This document shows positions 52,705 through 61,180 of a stretch of 64,000 bases of DNA, piece by piece. The notes under the pieces were generated by a model. The model did no database searches, was not told the origin of the DNA, and worked only from the letters and a program-made list of their open reading frames with translations. Position 1 is the stretch's first letter. Each line of letters starts with the position of its first letter. This stretch comes from Thalassotalea sp. 273M-4 (lineage in GTDB: Bacteria; Pseudomonadota; Gammaproteobacteria; Enterobacterales; Alteromonadaceae): positions 2,170,001-2,234,000 of the forward strand of contig NZ_CP166961.1 in the NCBI RefSeq assembly GCF_041410465.1, in the 5' to 3' direction. Both the position numbers and the translations under genes were made by a program.

Positions 52705-53778
52705 CTACGGCCAATCTCGCGATGGGCTCATAAAAGAGCCCGATGTGCGTAAAGCAAGCTTCCAAAAAGCCGATGCTGCCATTGGATCGCCTTCCATCGG
52801 CCAAAGTAGAATATTAACCGGGATCCCGTCGGGCAAAACACTGACCGCACGATTAAACAATTGTTCGCGCTCAGGCCCCGAAATAGTATTGCTGCGACTT
52901 GCTTGCATACCTTGAGTGGGTAAGCCATCGGTGAGCAATAATATATTGTCGGGCAACGGGCTTAACTGGCGAACATCACGAAAGGCTTTCTCTAAACTGG
53001 TGCCTCCAGCTGGCACAATTTTGTGCAGTTCGTTCACCACCATATTGAGCTTTTCTTGGTCAGAAACATTCAACCATTGCTGCTTACTTGAGCTCACCAA
53101 CGCTTTCACTTCGGTATTAAAAATAAATAACTGAAATTGGCTGTCTATGGGTAATTTAGCGATTAACCACTCAACCGCTCGCACTGCTCGTATCCATTTA
53201 TCGGCTTGGCGTTTAGACTGCTGTGACATGTTACGACGACGAATGACATTGACGATAGAGTCATCTAGCATACTGGCCGACACATCCATCAGTATTAAAA
53301 TTCGAGCGCCACCAAGTTTTAACCCTGTTAAGTATTGCCGGTCGGCTTCACCAACGAATCGCCGAGCGTTGTTGCCTTTAGCGATTTCATCCTCAAGCTT
53401 TTTCTTTTCAACGGTCAGAGTTTTCAGTCTTTCTTTAATCTTGCGAATTTGTTGATCATCGGAGGCTTCGTCTAAAATCGCAATTTTATTTCTGACCGCA
53501 TCTATTTCATCGTTTACTCGCCTAGCTAATCCACTGGTTTGTACATATTCCTGATTCAGTACCGATAAGGTATTTTTAATTTCGACTAAAGACGCTTGAC
53601 CTTCACTGACTTCTTGTTCAAGTAGGTTAACTTCCGATTGCAACATATCGGTATCGACTTGAAGTTGTGAGCTGACATCGTGTTCAATAATCAAAAAGAT
53701 TAAGATAACCGCGCCAAAGCCACAGGACATAATGTCCAAAAAAGAAATCGAAAATGTGCTAAAGCGACGTTTTGCCAT
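52705..53778 (-). CDS. Membrane-anchored von Willebrand A protein (first paralog)
   Basis: A 357-residue bitopic protein and paralog of the next gene. The helix (about 10-31, FSISFLDIMSCGFGA) carries Asp15, as in ExbD/TolR/MotB-type proton-motive partners. A long coiled coil (about 40-137) leads to a vWA domain with a full MIDAS: DVSAS (165-169), a Thr in PAGGTSLEKA, and Asp in LLTDGLPTQG. The RRF-rich start is cytoplasmic, so the vWA domain lies in the periplasm and could bind a metal-dependent ligand. It begins 6 bases after the actin-like gene and is followed by its paralog after 8 bases. Confidence 0.85.
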   Translation of the reverse strand: MAKRRFSTFSISFLDIMSCGFGAVILIFLIIEHDVSSQLQVDTDMLQSEVNLLEQEVSEGQASLVEIKNTLSVLNQEYVQTSGLARRVNDEIDAVRNKIAILDEASDDQQIRKIKERLKTLTVEKKKLEDEIAKGNNARRFVGEADRQYLTGLKLGGARILILMDVSASMLDDSIVNVIRRRNMSQQSKRQADKWIRAVRAVEWLIAKLPIDSQFQLFIFNTEVKALVSSSKQQWLNVSDQEKLNMVVNELHKIVPAGGTSLEKAFRDVRQLSPLPDNILLLTDGLPTQGMQASRSNTISGPEREQLFNRAVSVLPDGIPVNILLWPMEGDPMAASAFWKLALRTSGSFMSPSRDWP

Positions 53779-53784
53779 CCCAAG

Positions 53785-55080
53785 CTACCCCTTTTCAACT
53801 CGGATCATGACAAATTTGTCTTTAGATAATCGGCTTTCTATCTCATCCCCTAAAGCCATTGACTGTTTCGCGCTTATTGGTTGTTGATTAATGCTTAGAG
53901 CTTGTTCAATGATTGGGAAAATATCTAGCCTAGGCCCAACTCGGTGTAAACGTGCAAATGAATGCTTACTCTCACAGTCGGTCACTGGTGATGCTGGATC
54001 GGCATTTAAATAAAGCGCATTCCCATTGATTGGATAAGCAAGACTTTGACATAACACATGGCTCGCGCTTGGTTTTGCAGGATCGTCACCAACTGCTGAT
54101 TGGCTAGGCATCGATTGACTAGGTTTCGACTGACTAGGCATGGATTGGCGCACAAATAACCCTTGTTCAAAATGCTTTTTAGCGTGGGCTTTATAGAACT
54201 CAATTTGCGCCAATGATATATCGCTTTGTATGCATTGGTAGCGCTGATGCAAAGGAGTTTTGGCGAATAAATTTGCCCACATTTTTGGCATAACAAGTGG
54301 TGATGAAATCTTGTACTGAGTCAAAATCGAGTCAAAAAAGTCGGTGATTTTTTGTACTAACTGCTGATAATTTATGGTTAAACGATACTCTGCTATTTCT
54401 AAGGTGTAGGTTTCGCTAGATAAAGCAAACAGACGAGGGATATGCTCATATAGGCGTTGCTCAAATTCGCTTTTGTGAAACGCATCAAAGCGAAATTCAA
54501 TAATCAACTGCTGATTCAACCATTCAGCGATGGTGTGCTCTAAACCAATAACACCTTTATTGGCTAACGCATAAGAATGACGTACGCTGATCTCATCCGT
54601 TTTATCTAAAAAGGTTAAATGAGCATAATGTAAGTCTAAATCAAAAAACACCGCCTGCTCTTGTTCAAGCTGATCTGAAGTCCAAAATAAAGCGCGATCA
54701 TAAAGCCCGATCACATCCACTTCAAGCGCCTTTAAAACGCCAATAAGTAGGGACAACTGCTGTTTGGTTAAAGAGCTTGGCACCATTAAAATAACCTGTT
54801 GAGATGAGGTTATTTGAGCAAGCAGACCTTGCAGCTGTAAATACATCAGATCGGCATAATTTGCCACCAGCTGATTGTCGATTTCCAGGCTGTCTGTGTT
54901 CATTTTTAGCCAAAAATTATCTACACAAACCAAAGGGAACCGCTTATATTGCGCATAAGCATCAGCGCCAAAGAGAACCTGTTCAGGCTGGATATAAGCG
55001 TAGCCAGATTCGGTCAATGTCTCATTTTGAGCATAAAGTGAAATATTACTGTCATTTAAGTCGATGATCAGCACGCTCAT
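53785..55080 (-). CDS. Actin/Hsp70-like ATPase-fold protein
   Basis: A 431-residue cytoplasmic protein with no signal or membrane helix. The fold is suggested by order and motifs: VLIIDLNDSNIS at the N-terminus (phosphate-1 loop-like), FGADAYAQYKRFP, the segment VILMVPSSLTKQQLS followed by LEVDVIGLYDRALF (like the Hsp70 strand before its ATPase half), and FFDLDLHYAHLTF (phosphate-2-like). This matches the FtsA/PilM/Hsp70 class rather than a normal enzyme. Residues near 320-335 hold three short Ser-Pro-Gln repeats coded by 15-bp DNA repeats. A GAGG site precedes the ATG by 6 bases. A role as a nucleotide-driven scaffold for the neighbouring channel is inferred. Confidence 0.65.
   Translation of the reverse strand: MSVLIIDLNDSNISLYAQNETLTESGYAYIQPEQVLFGADAYAQYKRFPLVCVDNFWLKMNTDSLEIDNQLVANYADLMYLQLQGLLAQITSSQQVILMVPSSLTKQQLSLLIGVLKALEVDVIGLYDRALFWTSDQLEQEQAVFFDLDLHYAHLTFLDKTDEISVRHSYALANKGVIGLEHTIAEWLNQQLIIEFRFDAFHKSEFEQRLYEHIPRLFALSSETYTLEIAEYRLTINYQQLVQKITDFFDSILTQYKISSPLVMPKMWANLFAKTPLHQRYQCIQSDISLAQIEFYKAHAKKHFEQGLFVRQSMPSQSKPSQSMPSQSAVGDDPAKPSASHVLCQSLAYPINGNALYLNADPASPVTDCESKHSFARLHRVGPRLDIFPIIEQALSINQQPISAKQSMALGDEIESRLSKDKFVMIRVEKG
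54098..54142 (-). repeat. Three 15-bp tandem repeats within the actin-like gene
   Basis: Units at 54098-54112, 54113-54127 and 54128-54142 share the GA(T/C)TG(G/A)CTAGG core and encode a Ser/Met/Pro/Gln repeat. Being in frame, copy number could vary without breaking the gene. Confidence 0.8.
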
Positions 55081-55089
55081 ATACGGCCT

Positions 55090-55896
55090 CTACCCATGAG
55101 ATTGAACTTTCAAATGGTTTAATAAATTAGAGTCACAAAACTCTTGCGTATTTTGTACTAGACGCTCTTGCATTAACTGCAATTGATGGGTAAAAAACAT
55201 AATAAAAATACTGATCACTAAGGCAATAAATGTGGAATTAAATGCCACCCCTAAGCTGCTGGTCACCCCAACAATATCGCCTTCAACCGCTTTATGCGCT
55301 TGCCCTAGTGCATCACCAATCCCCCGCACCGTACCGATAAAACCAATGGAGGGGATAGCCCAGGTAATATATCGCACCATCGACAGTTCGCTGTCGAGTC
55401 TGTCGGCTTCACTGTCACATATATCTTTAATCGCCGTCGCCACGGCTGCGACACTGGAGGTGGTGGCAAAACGTTTTAATGATATTAATAGGGTTCTAGG
55501 CGCTAGCATCGACTGTTTATCTTCAGGCAGCTCTTGCAAGGGTCGACATAACTTGCGCGCATCTTCTGGCAAGATGCTGGTCCCCTCCTTCACTTTGATC
55601 ATAGTTTTGGCAAACATGTCTCTTTCTAACATGGTTAAGCGAGCTTTGTAGCCCATAATCATTAACGCCCAAAGCATCAATATTAAACAGGTTTCTTGTT
55701 CATAATCTTTTAACACTAAATACAACGAGCGCTGATCTGTGACCAAACTTCCCGCCTCTTGTTGTGCCTGTTGTTTGGCCATAATCGCTTCGGCCTCAGG
55801 ACGTATTTTGGTGACATACAATGCATGCACTAAGATCACCGATAGCAACAATGAGATCAGTTGATATATAAATTCTGAAGCGGCATTTCTTTTCAT
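55090..55896 (-). CDS. MotA/TolQ/ExbB-type proton channel protein
   Basis: A 268-residue inner-membrane protein. It has an N-terminal helix (about 9-29), a second near 70-88, and two C-terminal helices (about 176-200 and 213-238) with SIGFIGTVRGIGDALG and VTSSLGVAFNSTFIALV, the family signature for proton-driven motors such as TolQ, ExbB and MotA. A Glu/Lys-rich cytoplasmic loop of about 85 residues lies between helices 2 and 3. AAGGA lies 7 bases before ATG 55896, so this start is preferred to ATG 55902. No ExbD or TolR gene is near; the two vWA proteins have the matching Asp-bearing helix. Confidence 0.9.
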   Translation of the reverse strand: MKRNAASEFIYQLISLLLSVILVHALYVTKIRPEAEAIMAKQQAQQEAGSLVTDQRSLYLVLKDYEQETCLILMLWALMIMGYKARLTMLERDMFAKTMIKVKEGTSILPEDARKLCRPLQELPEDKQSMLAPRTLLISLKRFATTSSVAAVATAIKDICDSEADRLDSELSMVRYITWAIPSIGFIGTVRGIGDALGQAHKAVEGDIVGVTSSLGVAFNSTFIALVISIFIMFFTHQLQLMQERLVQNTQEFCDSNLLNHLKVQSHG

Positions 55897-55906
55897 TACC
55901 ATGTCC

Positions 55907-56257
55907 TTAAATATCTATAGGGAACGACACTGAGAGATCCTCAGAGATTTTTTCGCTAGGACGAAATACTTCACGGGTTTTCGTTTCTTTGGTTTGCTCT
56001 GGGCCAAATTGGTTAATATCAGCGTCTTCACTATTTGGTTTATTTTGCTCGCTGTAGGCGATAACTTTGTCGTGTTGTATATCTTGTTCTAGGGCTTTGT
56101 CTTTTGTATCTGGGTCTTTCTCTCTACTTTGTTCAACATTCACCTTTGCTGGTTTGGCATCGTTATTTTTTTGTACTGGAGTTTCGTTAGCACTAGCGGC
56201 ATAAGTAGCACAATAAAGCAGCAACAAAAGGCTAAATATCAATTCAAAATACTTCAT
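55907..56257 (-). CDS. Small secreted protein, Lys/Glu-rich
   Basis: A 116-residue precursor with a signal peptide (cleavage near residue 23, TYAASA). The mature part is charged and low-complexity, then ends with a denser segment EVFRPSEKISEDLSVSFPIDI that looks like a short conserved binding tail. GGAG precedes the ATG by 5-6 bases. It is sandwiched between the FGE-like gene (11 bases) and the proton-channel gene (10 bases to its chosen start), so it is probably a periplasmic partner of the channel. Function unknown. Confidence 0.68.
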   Translation of the reverse strand: MKYFELIFSLLLLLYCATYAASANETPVQKNNDAKPAKVNVEQSREKDPDTKDKALEQDIQHDKVIAYSEQNKPNSEDADINQFGPEQTKETKTREVFRPSEKISEDLSVSFPIDI

Positions 56258-56268
56258 ATCATCTCCGC

Positions 56269-58389
56269 TTACATCGCATTTCTGGCGACCCGAAAACCAA
56301 CATCATGGCGTTTATCGTTCCCATAATCTCGAAATGACAATCGCAATTCTGTGCGACTGCCATGAGCCCAACTAGAGCCTTTAATCACATGGTAATCCCC
56401 TTTTAAAGGGCCAACTGGATCTTTTTCTGTTTTCATCGACAGACCGCTATTGATCTGATAATAATCGTGGATCCACTCAGCCACATTACCCGCCAAGTCA
56501 TAAATTCCCTTTGGATTTTGGCCAAACACTCCCACCGGCGCTGAAGCAATATAGCCATCGTTGTAATTCGGTAAAATGGTACCTAAAATGGAAGCGCTAC
56601 TGACGTCGGCAAAGTTGCCGGCTTTTGCTTTCGGTGGTAAAGCATTCCCCCAAGGGTATTTCAACATTTGCCCGTTAATATACCGACTTGCCCATACCCA
56701 CTCCGCTTCTGTTGGTAAACGATAGCCATTGTGGTCAAAATTAAACGACACCACTTTATCATCGACGATGTTGTAAACCGGTTGTAATTGCTCGCGACTT
56801 GACAGCCAATTACAATACTGAACCGCTTGCAACCAGCTCAGTTGGACGGCCGGTTGATTAACCCCATTTAAACTGTGACTTTTAAAATGCCCCGATGAGT
56901 GTTGTTTAAAAAACTGCCTAAACTCTTTGTTGCTGATCTCTTTAACCCCAAGATAAAAAGGGCGAGTTACTTGAACGGTTCGTGTAATTTCATTGGCTCG
57001 ACGTCCCTGCTCTCGCCTTGATGCCCCCATAATAATGGTATCGTTGGGCTTAAAAAGTTTTAGACGTGTACCAAATTCGGTACTAATAAAAGGTTTTATA
57101 TTTGCCCAGCGGTGCTCTTCTATCGTTTGAAGGCGGACATTAATTAATTGCGCTGCGCTGGCATTTGGTAAAAAAGTTTTTTCATAGCTGACATAACCTG
57201 GCTTTTCAATGCGCACCGACTGCTGTTTACTGGTCATCGCAATTTGCTGATTTGCCCGCCCCATCAACCTTCCATTGACATACAATAAGGCATCGCTTGG
57301 TTCGACTTTAAACGTCACTTTGGCGACATTAGGGGAGAGTTCAAAAAACCGACTAACAGTTTCTCCAGAAGGCACCATCAAGCTTGATGATTTTGAACCG
57401 TAACCGTCTTTAAAAAGCAATAAGGGTTGTTGTTTATCTGGGGCCACGTTCACGGTAAGCGGGGTGGTACCTAGGTACTGATCGCCTAAAGTAACACTAA
57501 CCCCTTGCGGTTTGGTATTGACTTTTAAGGTACCAAGTTGCTTAAACAATCGAATATTTTCTATTGTTTGTGGTTGTCCCGCCGTTACATTGACAATGCG
57601 TTCAGAAGATTGAAAGCCCAATTTTTCGAACTTAAAGATTCGTTCACCTTGTAAGACATTTGTTGAAAATGGGGTTTGTCCTAACAGCTTATCTTGTTCG
57701 TATACAGACACCCCTTCAGGCTCACTGGCAAAATCTATTTGAGCCCAAGCAGGGGTTAAATTAACCTCAAGTTGTTGCTCTCGCCCCTGCCCAAAGACCT
57801 CAACATTAATGACCTGTTCAAAATAATTGGTCGCGTTAAAAATGAATTTACGCTCACCTGCAGGTACGTCAATGATACGATTATTGGTAATCGCTACGGG
57901 TTCGCCATCAATGTTCACGGTTAATTCTTTGCCATGCTGTGTTTGCAGTACAATATCGCCGGGTAATGGGGTAAAGGTTAAGTCTATGGCTTGATTTTGC
58001 TTGTCATTGACCAAGAAGGGTTGGTCAATCTGATGATAACCGGGCAAACTGGCTTTGACCTGATATTGACCAGGTAACATCAACATGCGATCGGCTAAGG
58101 TGACAAAAAAACCGCCACTAACTGAAAACGTCTCGGTCTGAGGCGCAAGTTTCAACACCACAGACTTTGCACTAAAAACATACCAAAGCGGAACGGCACC
58201 GATCACCACTATAGCTAAAATGATATAAAGCCATGGACTGACTTTTTTTACCTTTTTCGGTTTACGTTTACTCGCTGGTACATAATTGGCTGCAGTAATC
58301 GTTGTCGAAGCTTTCGTTTGATCTGAGTCGGTCTCGCTTTGACTGCCTATGACTATAACATTGTTATTATCAGACATATTTGTGCTCAC
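56269..58389 (-). CDS. PEGA-domain protein with inactive FGE-sulfatase fold
   Basis: A 706-residue bitopic protein with a cytoplasmic N-terminus, one membrane helix (about 52-72) and a periplasmic body: several PEGA-type repeats (about 150-400, each near LLGQTPF, YLGTTPLTV and similar) and a C-terminal formylglycine-generating-enzyme fold (about 440-706) with GYRLPTEAEWVWA, NVAEWIHDYY and GFRVAR. The segment where true FGE proteins carry their Cys pair reads IKGSSWAHGSRTE with no Cys, so it should not act as an FGE oxidase. The GTG start overlaps the previous stop as GTGA; ATG 58377 with GGGTGAG upstream is an alternative. Non-catalytic FGE folds also occur in GldK of type IX secretion. Confidence 0.85.
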   Translation of the reverse strand: MSTNMSDNNNVIVIGSQSETDSDQTKASTTITAANYVPASKRKPKKVKKVSPWLYIILAIVVIGAVPLWYVFSAKSVVLKLAPQTETFSVSGGFFVTLADRMLMLPGQYQVKASLPGYHQIDQPFLVNDKQNQAIDLTFTPLPGDIVLQTQHGKELTVNIDGEPVAITNNRIIDVPAGERKFIFNATNYFEQVINVEVFGQGREQQLEVNLTPAWAQIDFASEPEGVSVYEQDKLLGQTPFSTNVLQGERIFKFEKLGFQSSERIVNVTAGQPQTIENIRLFKQLGTLKVNTKPQGVSVTLGDQYLGTTPLTVNVAPDKQQPLLLFKDGYGSKSSSLMVPSGETVSRFFELSPNVAKVTFKVEPSDALLYVNGRLMGRANQQIAMTSKQQSVRIEKPGYVSYEKTFLPNASAAQLINVRLQTIEEHRWANIKPFISTEFGTRLKLFKPNDTIIMGASRREQGRRANEITRTVQVTRPFYLGVKEISNKEFRQFFKQHSSGHFKSHSLNGVNQPAVQLSWLQAVQYCNWLSSREQLQPVYNIVDDKVVSFNFDHNGYRLPTEAEWVWASRYINGQMLKYPWGNALPPKAKAGNFADVSSASILGTILPNYNDGYIASAPVGVFGQNPKGIYDLAGNVAEWIHDYYQINSGLSMKTEKDPVGPLKGDYHVIKGSSWAHGSRTELRLSFRDYGNDKRHDVGFRVARNAM

Positions 58390-59906
58390 CCATTGGTTAC
58401 CTTGTCAACACAAGCAATGACCACTCGGTTACCCTGGCTTTTAGGCATTAAGGTGATGTTTTTTCTTACATCTCGATAACCGTCTCTTGAGCCCACAAGG
58501 GTATAATCGCCCGGCTCTAAAGTAAGTTCTTTACTGGCAAAATTCCCTAAATGCCCCACCCGATAAAGCCGTACTTGGGTCTTGTTATCCGACTCAATTT
58601 TTAGTGCAACGGGTACTTTAAGAGCAGCAAATAAAGTATTTATCTCGTTAAGTTGGCGCGTAAGCTTTACCCCTGGTTGAGCAATTTTTTGGGCTTCTTG
58701 ATACATAACGTTGGCATGATTAAAAACACTTTCATCCGTCAGTCTATTCGGATTGGCGATGATTTGGCTTAATTCTTGATCGAGTTTTGCTCGCGCACTG
58801 GTACGAATTTTTCCAATTTTAGCGGCCACAATGGTATCGTCTTTCGCTAAAATATTTTGATAATGTTCTAAGGCCTGTTGCCAACGTTCTTGGTTTTCAT
58901 GCTCGCTAGCTTGGTTCAAATTGAAATCAATAAAACTGACCTTATTACGATTACGAGCCTGAGCAATGGCTTGGGCAGGATCGCTTTGTTGTGGCTTTAT
59001 TTTTTGCGCGGTGTTAAAAGCGGCAATGGCCTTAGCGTGTTGATTTTGGCTCAACAAGCGAAAGCCTTCAGACATGGCTTTTGAGTAGGCTTTGTCTTTT
59101 AATGCCTGATCTGTTTCGGCTAACTTTTGCTGGACCAGAGCAGAGTCGGGATCAAGCGTATAGGCTTGTTGAAATAAGTTCTGAGCATTGGTTAGCTCCT
59201 GTGCATCTAAAGCATTAATGCCTTGCGTCACCAAAGCAAGTACCTGATTTAATACCGAGCTACGATACAAAGCTTTTCGAGCTCGTTCATCTTCAGGTTT
59301 AATATTACTGGCAATAATGAGGTGTTGTTCTGCTAGGGCTGCATTTTTATTGCTAATGGCATCAAGGCCTGACTGCAGATAATAGTCAAATTTTTGTTCA
59401 AATTGAGATTCCATCGAGGTCAGGTTATCAAGCACTTGTTGATAAGTGGCGATCGCTTGTTCAAACTTTTGTGTCCGATATAATAAATCCCCTTCGGTGG
59501 CCATCGATAACGCCTGTTGATACTCTGTTTCAGCCCAACTTTTAATTTGTTTTTGCTCCAATAATTTTTGTTTTTCTAATACTTTGGCCAAAATTTCTTG
59601 TGCTTGTTTGCGATATTTTGCCTGCTGAGCTTCGTGCCAAGGTGAATCGTCAATCGGCTTTTGTAATTCTTGGCGAATAAAATCTTCGGTGTTAACCTTT
59701 GGCGAAGTTGATACCGAAGATGGTAACCAAATCATCACCACATAAAGCCCTATGAATAACAAGACAAGCACCACTAAGGTGAGGCTTCGTTGCTTAAATA
59801 AGCCCAGCAAAGACGAAAACATTCCAGCTCGCTGAGCTGAAATGTTTAGAGTTACTGTTTCTGTTTCTGACTTAACGTCATCTTTATGAGGGGCTTTATT
59901 TGTCAT
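58386..59906 (-). CDS. Membrane-anchored TPR protein with C-terminal PEGA-like domain
   Basis: A 506-residue bitopic protein. A basic cytoplasmic tail of 40 residues precedes a membrane helix (about 41-61). The periplasmic part is mostly helical with TPR-like repeats (for example YQQVLDNLTSMESQ, LITASNIKPEDERA-like units and LFQQAYTLDPDSALV), followed by a PEGA-like C-terminus (LYRVGHLG, EPGDYTLVGSRDGYRDV). This is a scaffold type rather than an enzyme. It overlaps the FGE-like gene by 4 bases, so the two are probably made together. A gap of 91 bases separates it from the preceding lipoprotein. Confidence 0.8.
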   Translation of the reverse strand: MTNKAPHKDDVKSETETVTLNISAQRAGMFSSLLGLFKQRSLTLVVLVLLFIGLYVVMIWLPSSVSTSPKVNTEDFIRQELQKPIDDSPWHEAQQAKYRKQAQEILAKVLEKQKLLEQKQIKSWAETEYQQALSMATEGDLLYRTQKFEQAIATYQQVLDNLTSMESQFEQKFDYYLQSGLDAISNKNAALAEQHLIIASNIKPEDERARKALYRSSVLNQVLALVTQGINALDAQELTNAQNLFQQAYTLDPDSALVQQKLAETDQALKDKAYSKAMSEGFRLLSQNQHAKAIAAFNTAQKIKPQQSDPAQAIAQARNRNKVSFIDFNLNQASEHENQERWQQALEHYQNILAKDDTIVAAKIGKIRTSARAKLDQELSQIIANPNRLTDESVFNHANVMYQEAQKIAQPGVKLTRQLNEINTLFAALKVPVALKIESDNKTQVRLYRVGHLGNFASKELTLEPGDYTLVGSRDGYRDVRKNITLMPKSQGNRVVIACVDKVTNG

Positions 59907-59997
59907 TCACTCTACAACTATTGGCCTAAATTTATTATTACTGTTTACTTAACGTATAGACTAAAAACACAAAGCTTTCACCACCTTATATAGGTGA

Positions 59998-61179
59998 TCA
60001 TTCACCATTATTAATTTGATAAATATCTTTAAGGATGTCTCGCCACTGCATGTATTGGTTTTCAACGGTACCGGTTAAGGTCACGGTGCGATCTTCAAGT
60101 TCAATAACTTGAGACTCAATGCTGGCTTCAAACGAATCCCCTAGCTCTTGTAGCGCTTCTGCATGGATAAGAGCTTCTTCTGAACGTTCCATACCATCTT
60201 TGATCAGATACCCGCCAGCGGTAACGCCAATCATGCTGGCAGCTCTAACCGAACCATTTGAATTTCCGGCTCCCAAAATACCAGCGATAATAGCGGCCGC
60301 GCCCAGTAATTTTTGATTGGTTGCCGTGCGTTGCATATTGCGCAGCGAAACCACTTCGTTATAGCTTTCTTTGCGCCATAACTTGTACGGCGGTTGCATC
60401 TCTTTTGCGTAACTGCCGTAATATTCTTGCAAAGTATCTATAAATAAATAATCTCGTTCTCTTATTTGTTTAATGCGTTGCATCATAGGTTCATTATCAG
60501 CGGGCAAGCGATTTATCGTCAGCTCCCCAGCGTCATTTTGTTTGAGATAACTGGAGAATTGCTGCTCAGCAAAAGCGCTGGCAAATTTGAGCTCTGATAC
60601 TTTCCTTAATTCGCGAATACTGGCCGAGTTTAAAGCGCTTTTATACGCTAAAATGTCATTGGCAATTTGGTTATAGATGTTTTGAAATGGCTCATTGCTG
60701 ACTTGACTGCGACTACTGTAGGCATAATGACTGGCTTTATTTTGATAGGTCTTACTAAACCAAGCTCGGTTTTTGCTGTCACGTACAGCAATAGATATTT
60801 CCAAGGTTTCGCCATCAGATTTAATTATTGTACCATCGACTATCACATCTACAGACGAATGCCCTTCGGGTATGACCCGAACCGCTCCCCACGCCCCGGT
60901 TGACTGAATGGTTTCCATAAGCAGATACGGAAAATAACTCGACTCGGCGATACGAATTTCAGAAAATACTGGCACCTCAGAGTCTTCTTGATTGATTTGG
61001 TCAAGACCCGGATCAAATATATTAATCCCAACATCCAAGAGCTCCTCTTCAGGGATAGTGTTGGTTTCATATTTTAGCGGGGTCACTTCCGTCGTTTTGA
61101 CTTCGGTGGTGGTACATCCTGATGCCAATAACACCATAAATGCCAACAACAATAGCGTTGTAACAACACGGGTATGCAT
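59998..61179 (-). CDS. Lipoprotein of unknown function (393 aa)
   Basis: A lipoprotein with signal peptide and lipobox Cys22 (LASGC). The N-terminal mature part (about 40-170) includes VGINIFDPG, YFPYLLMETIQSTGAWG and VDVIVDGTIIKSDG, similar in style to the beta-rich fold of ABC-type auxiliary lipoproteins. The middle is helical with a short Gly-rich hydrophobic stretch (about 285-320, AAIIAGILGAGNSNG), and the C-terminus ends with VTLTGTVENQYMQW, BON-like. GAGGT lies about 8 bases before the ATG. It starts 1 base after the Ser/Gln-rich lipoprotein stop. Confidence 0.75.
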   Translation of the reverse strand: MHTRVVTTLLLLAFMVLLASGCTTTEVKTTEVTPLKYETNTIPEEELLDVGINIFDPGLDQINQEDSEVPVFSEIRIAESSYFPYLLMETIQSTGAWGAVRVIPEGHSSVDVIVDGTIIKSDGETLEISIAVRDSKNRAWFSKTYQNKASHYAYSSRSQVSNEPFQNIYNQIANDILAYKSALNSASIRELRKVSELKFASAFAEQQFSSYLKQNDAGELTINRLPADNEPMMQRIKQIRERDYLFIDTLQEYYGSYAKEMQPPYKLWRKESYNEVVSLRNMQRTATNQKLLGAAAIIAGILGAGNSNGSVRAASMIGVTAGGYLIKDGMERSEEALIHAEALQELGDSFEASIESQVIELEDRTVTLTGTVENQYMQWRDILKDIYQINNGE

Positions 61180-61180
61180 A

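Noticed and set aside
55232..55651. Plus-strand frame of 139 codons
   Set aside because: Antisense to the proton-channel gene, which has clear family motifs.
56269..58389. Active formylglycine-generating enzyme
   Set aside because: The Cys pair is absent from the active-site segment and no sulfatase is encoded nearby.
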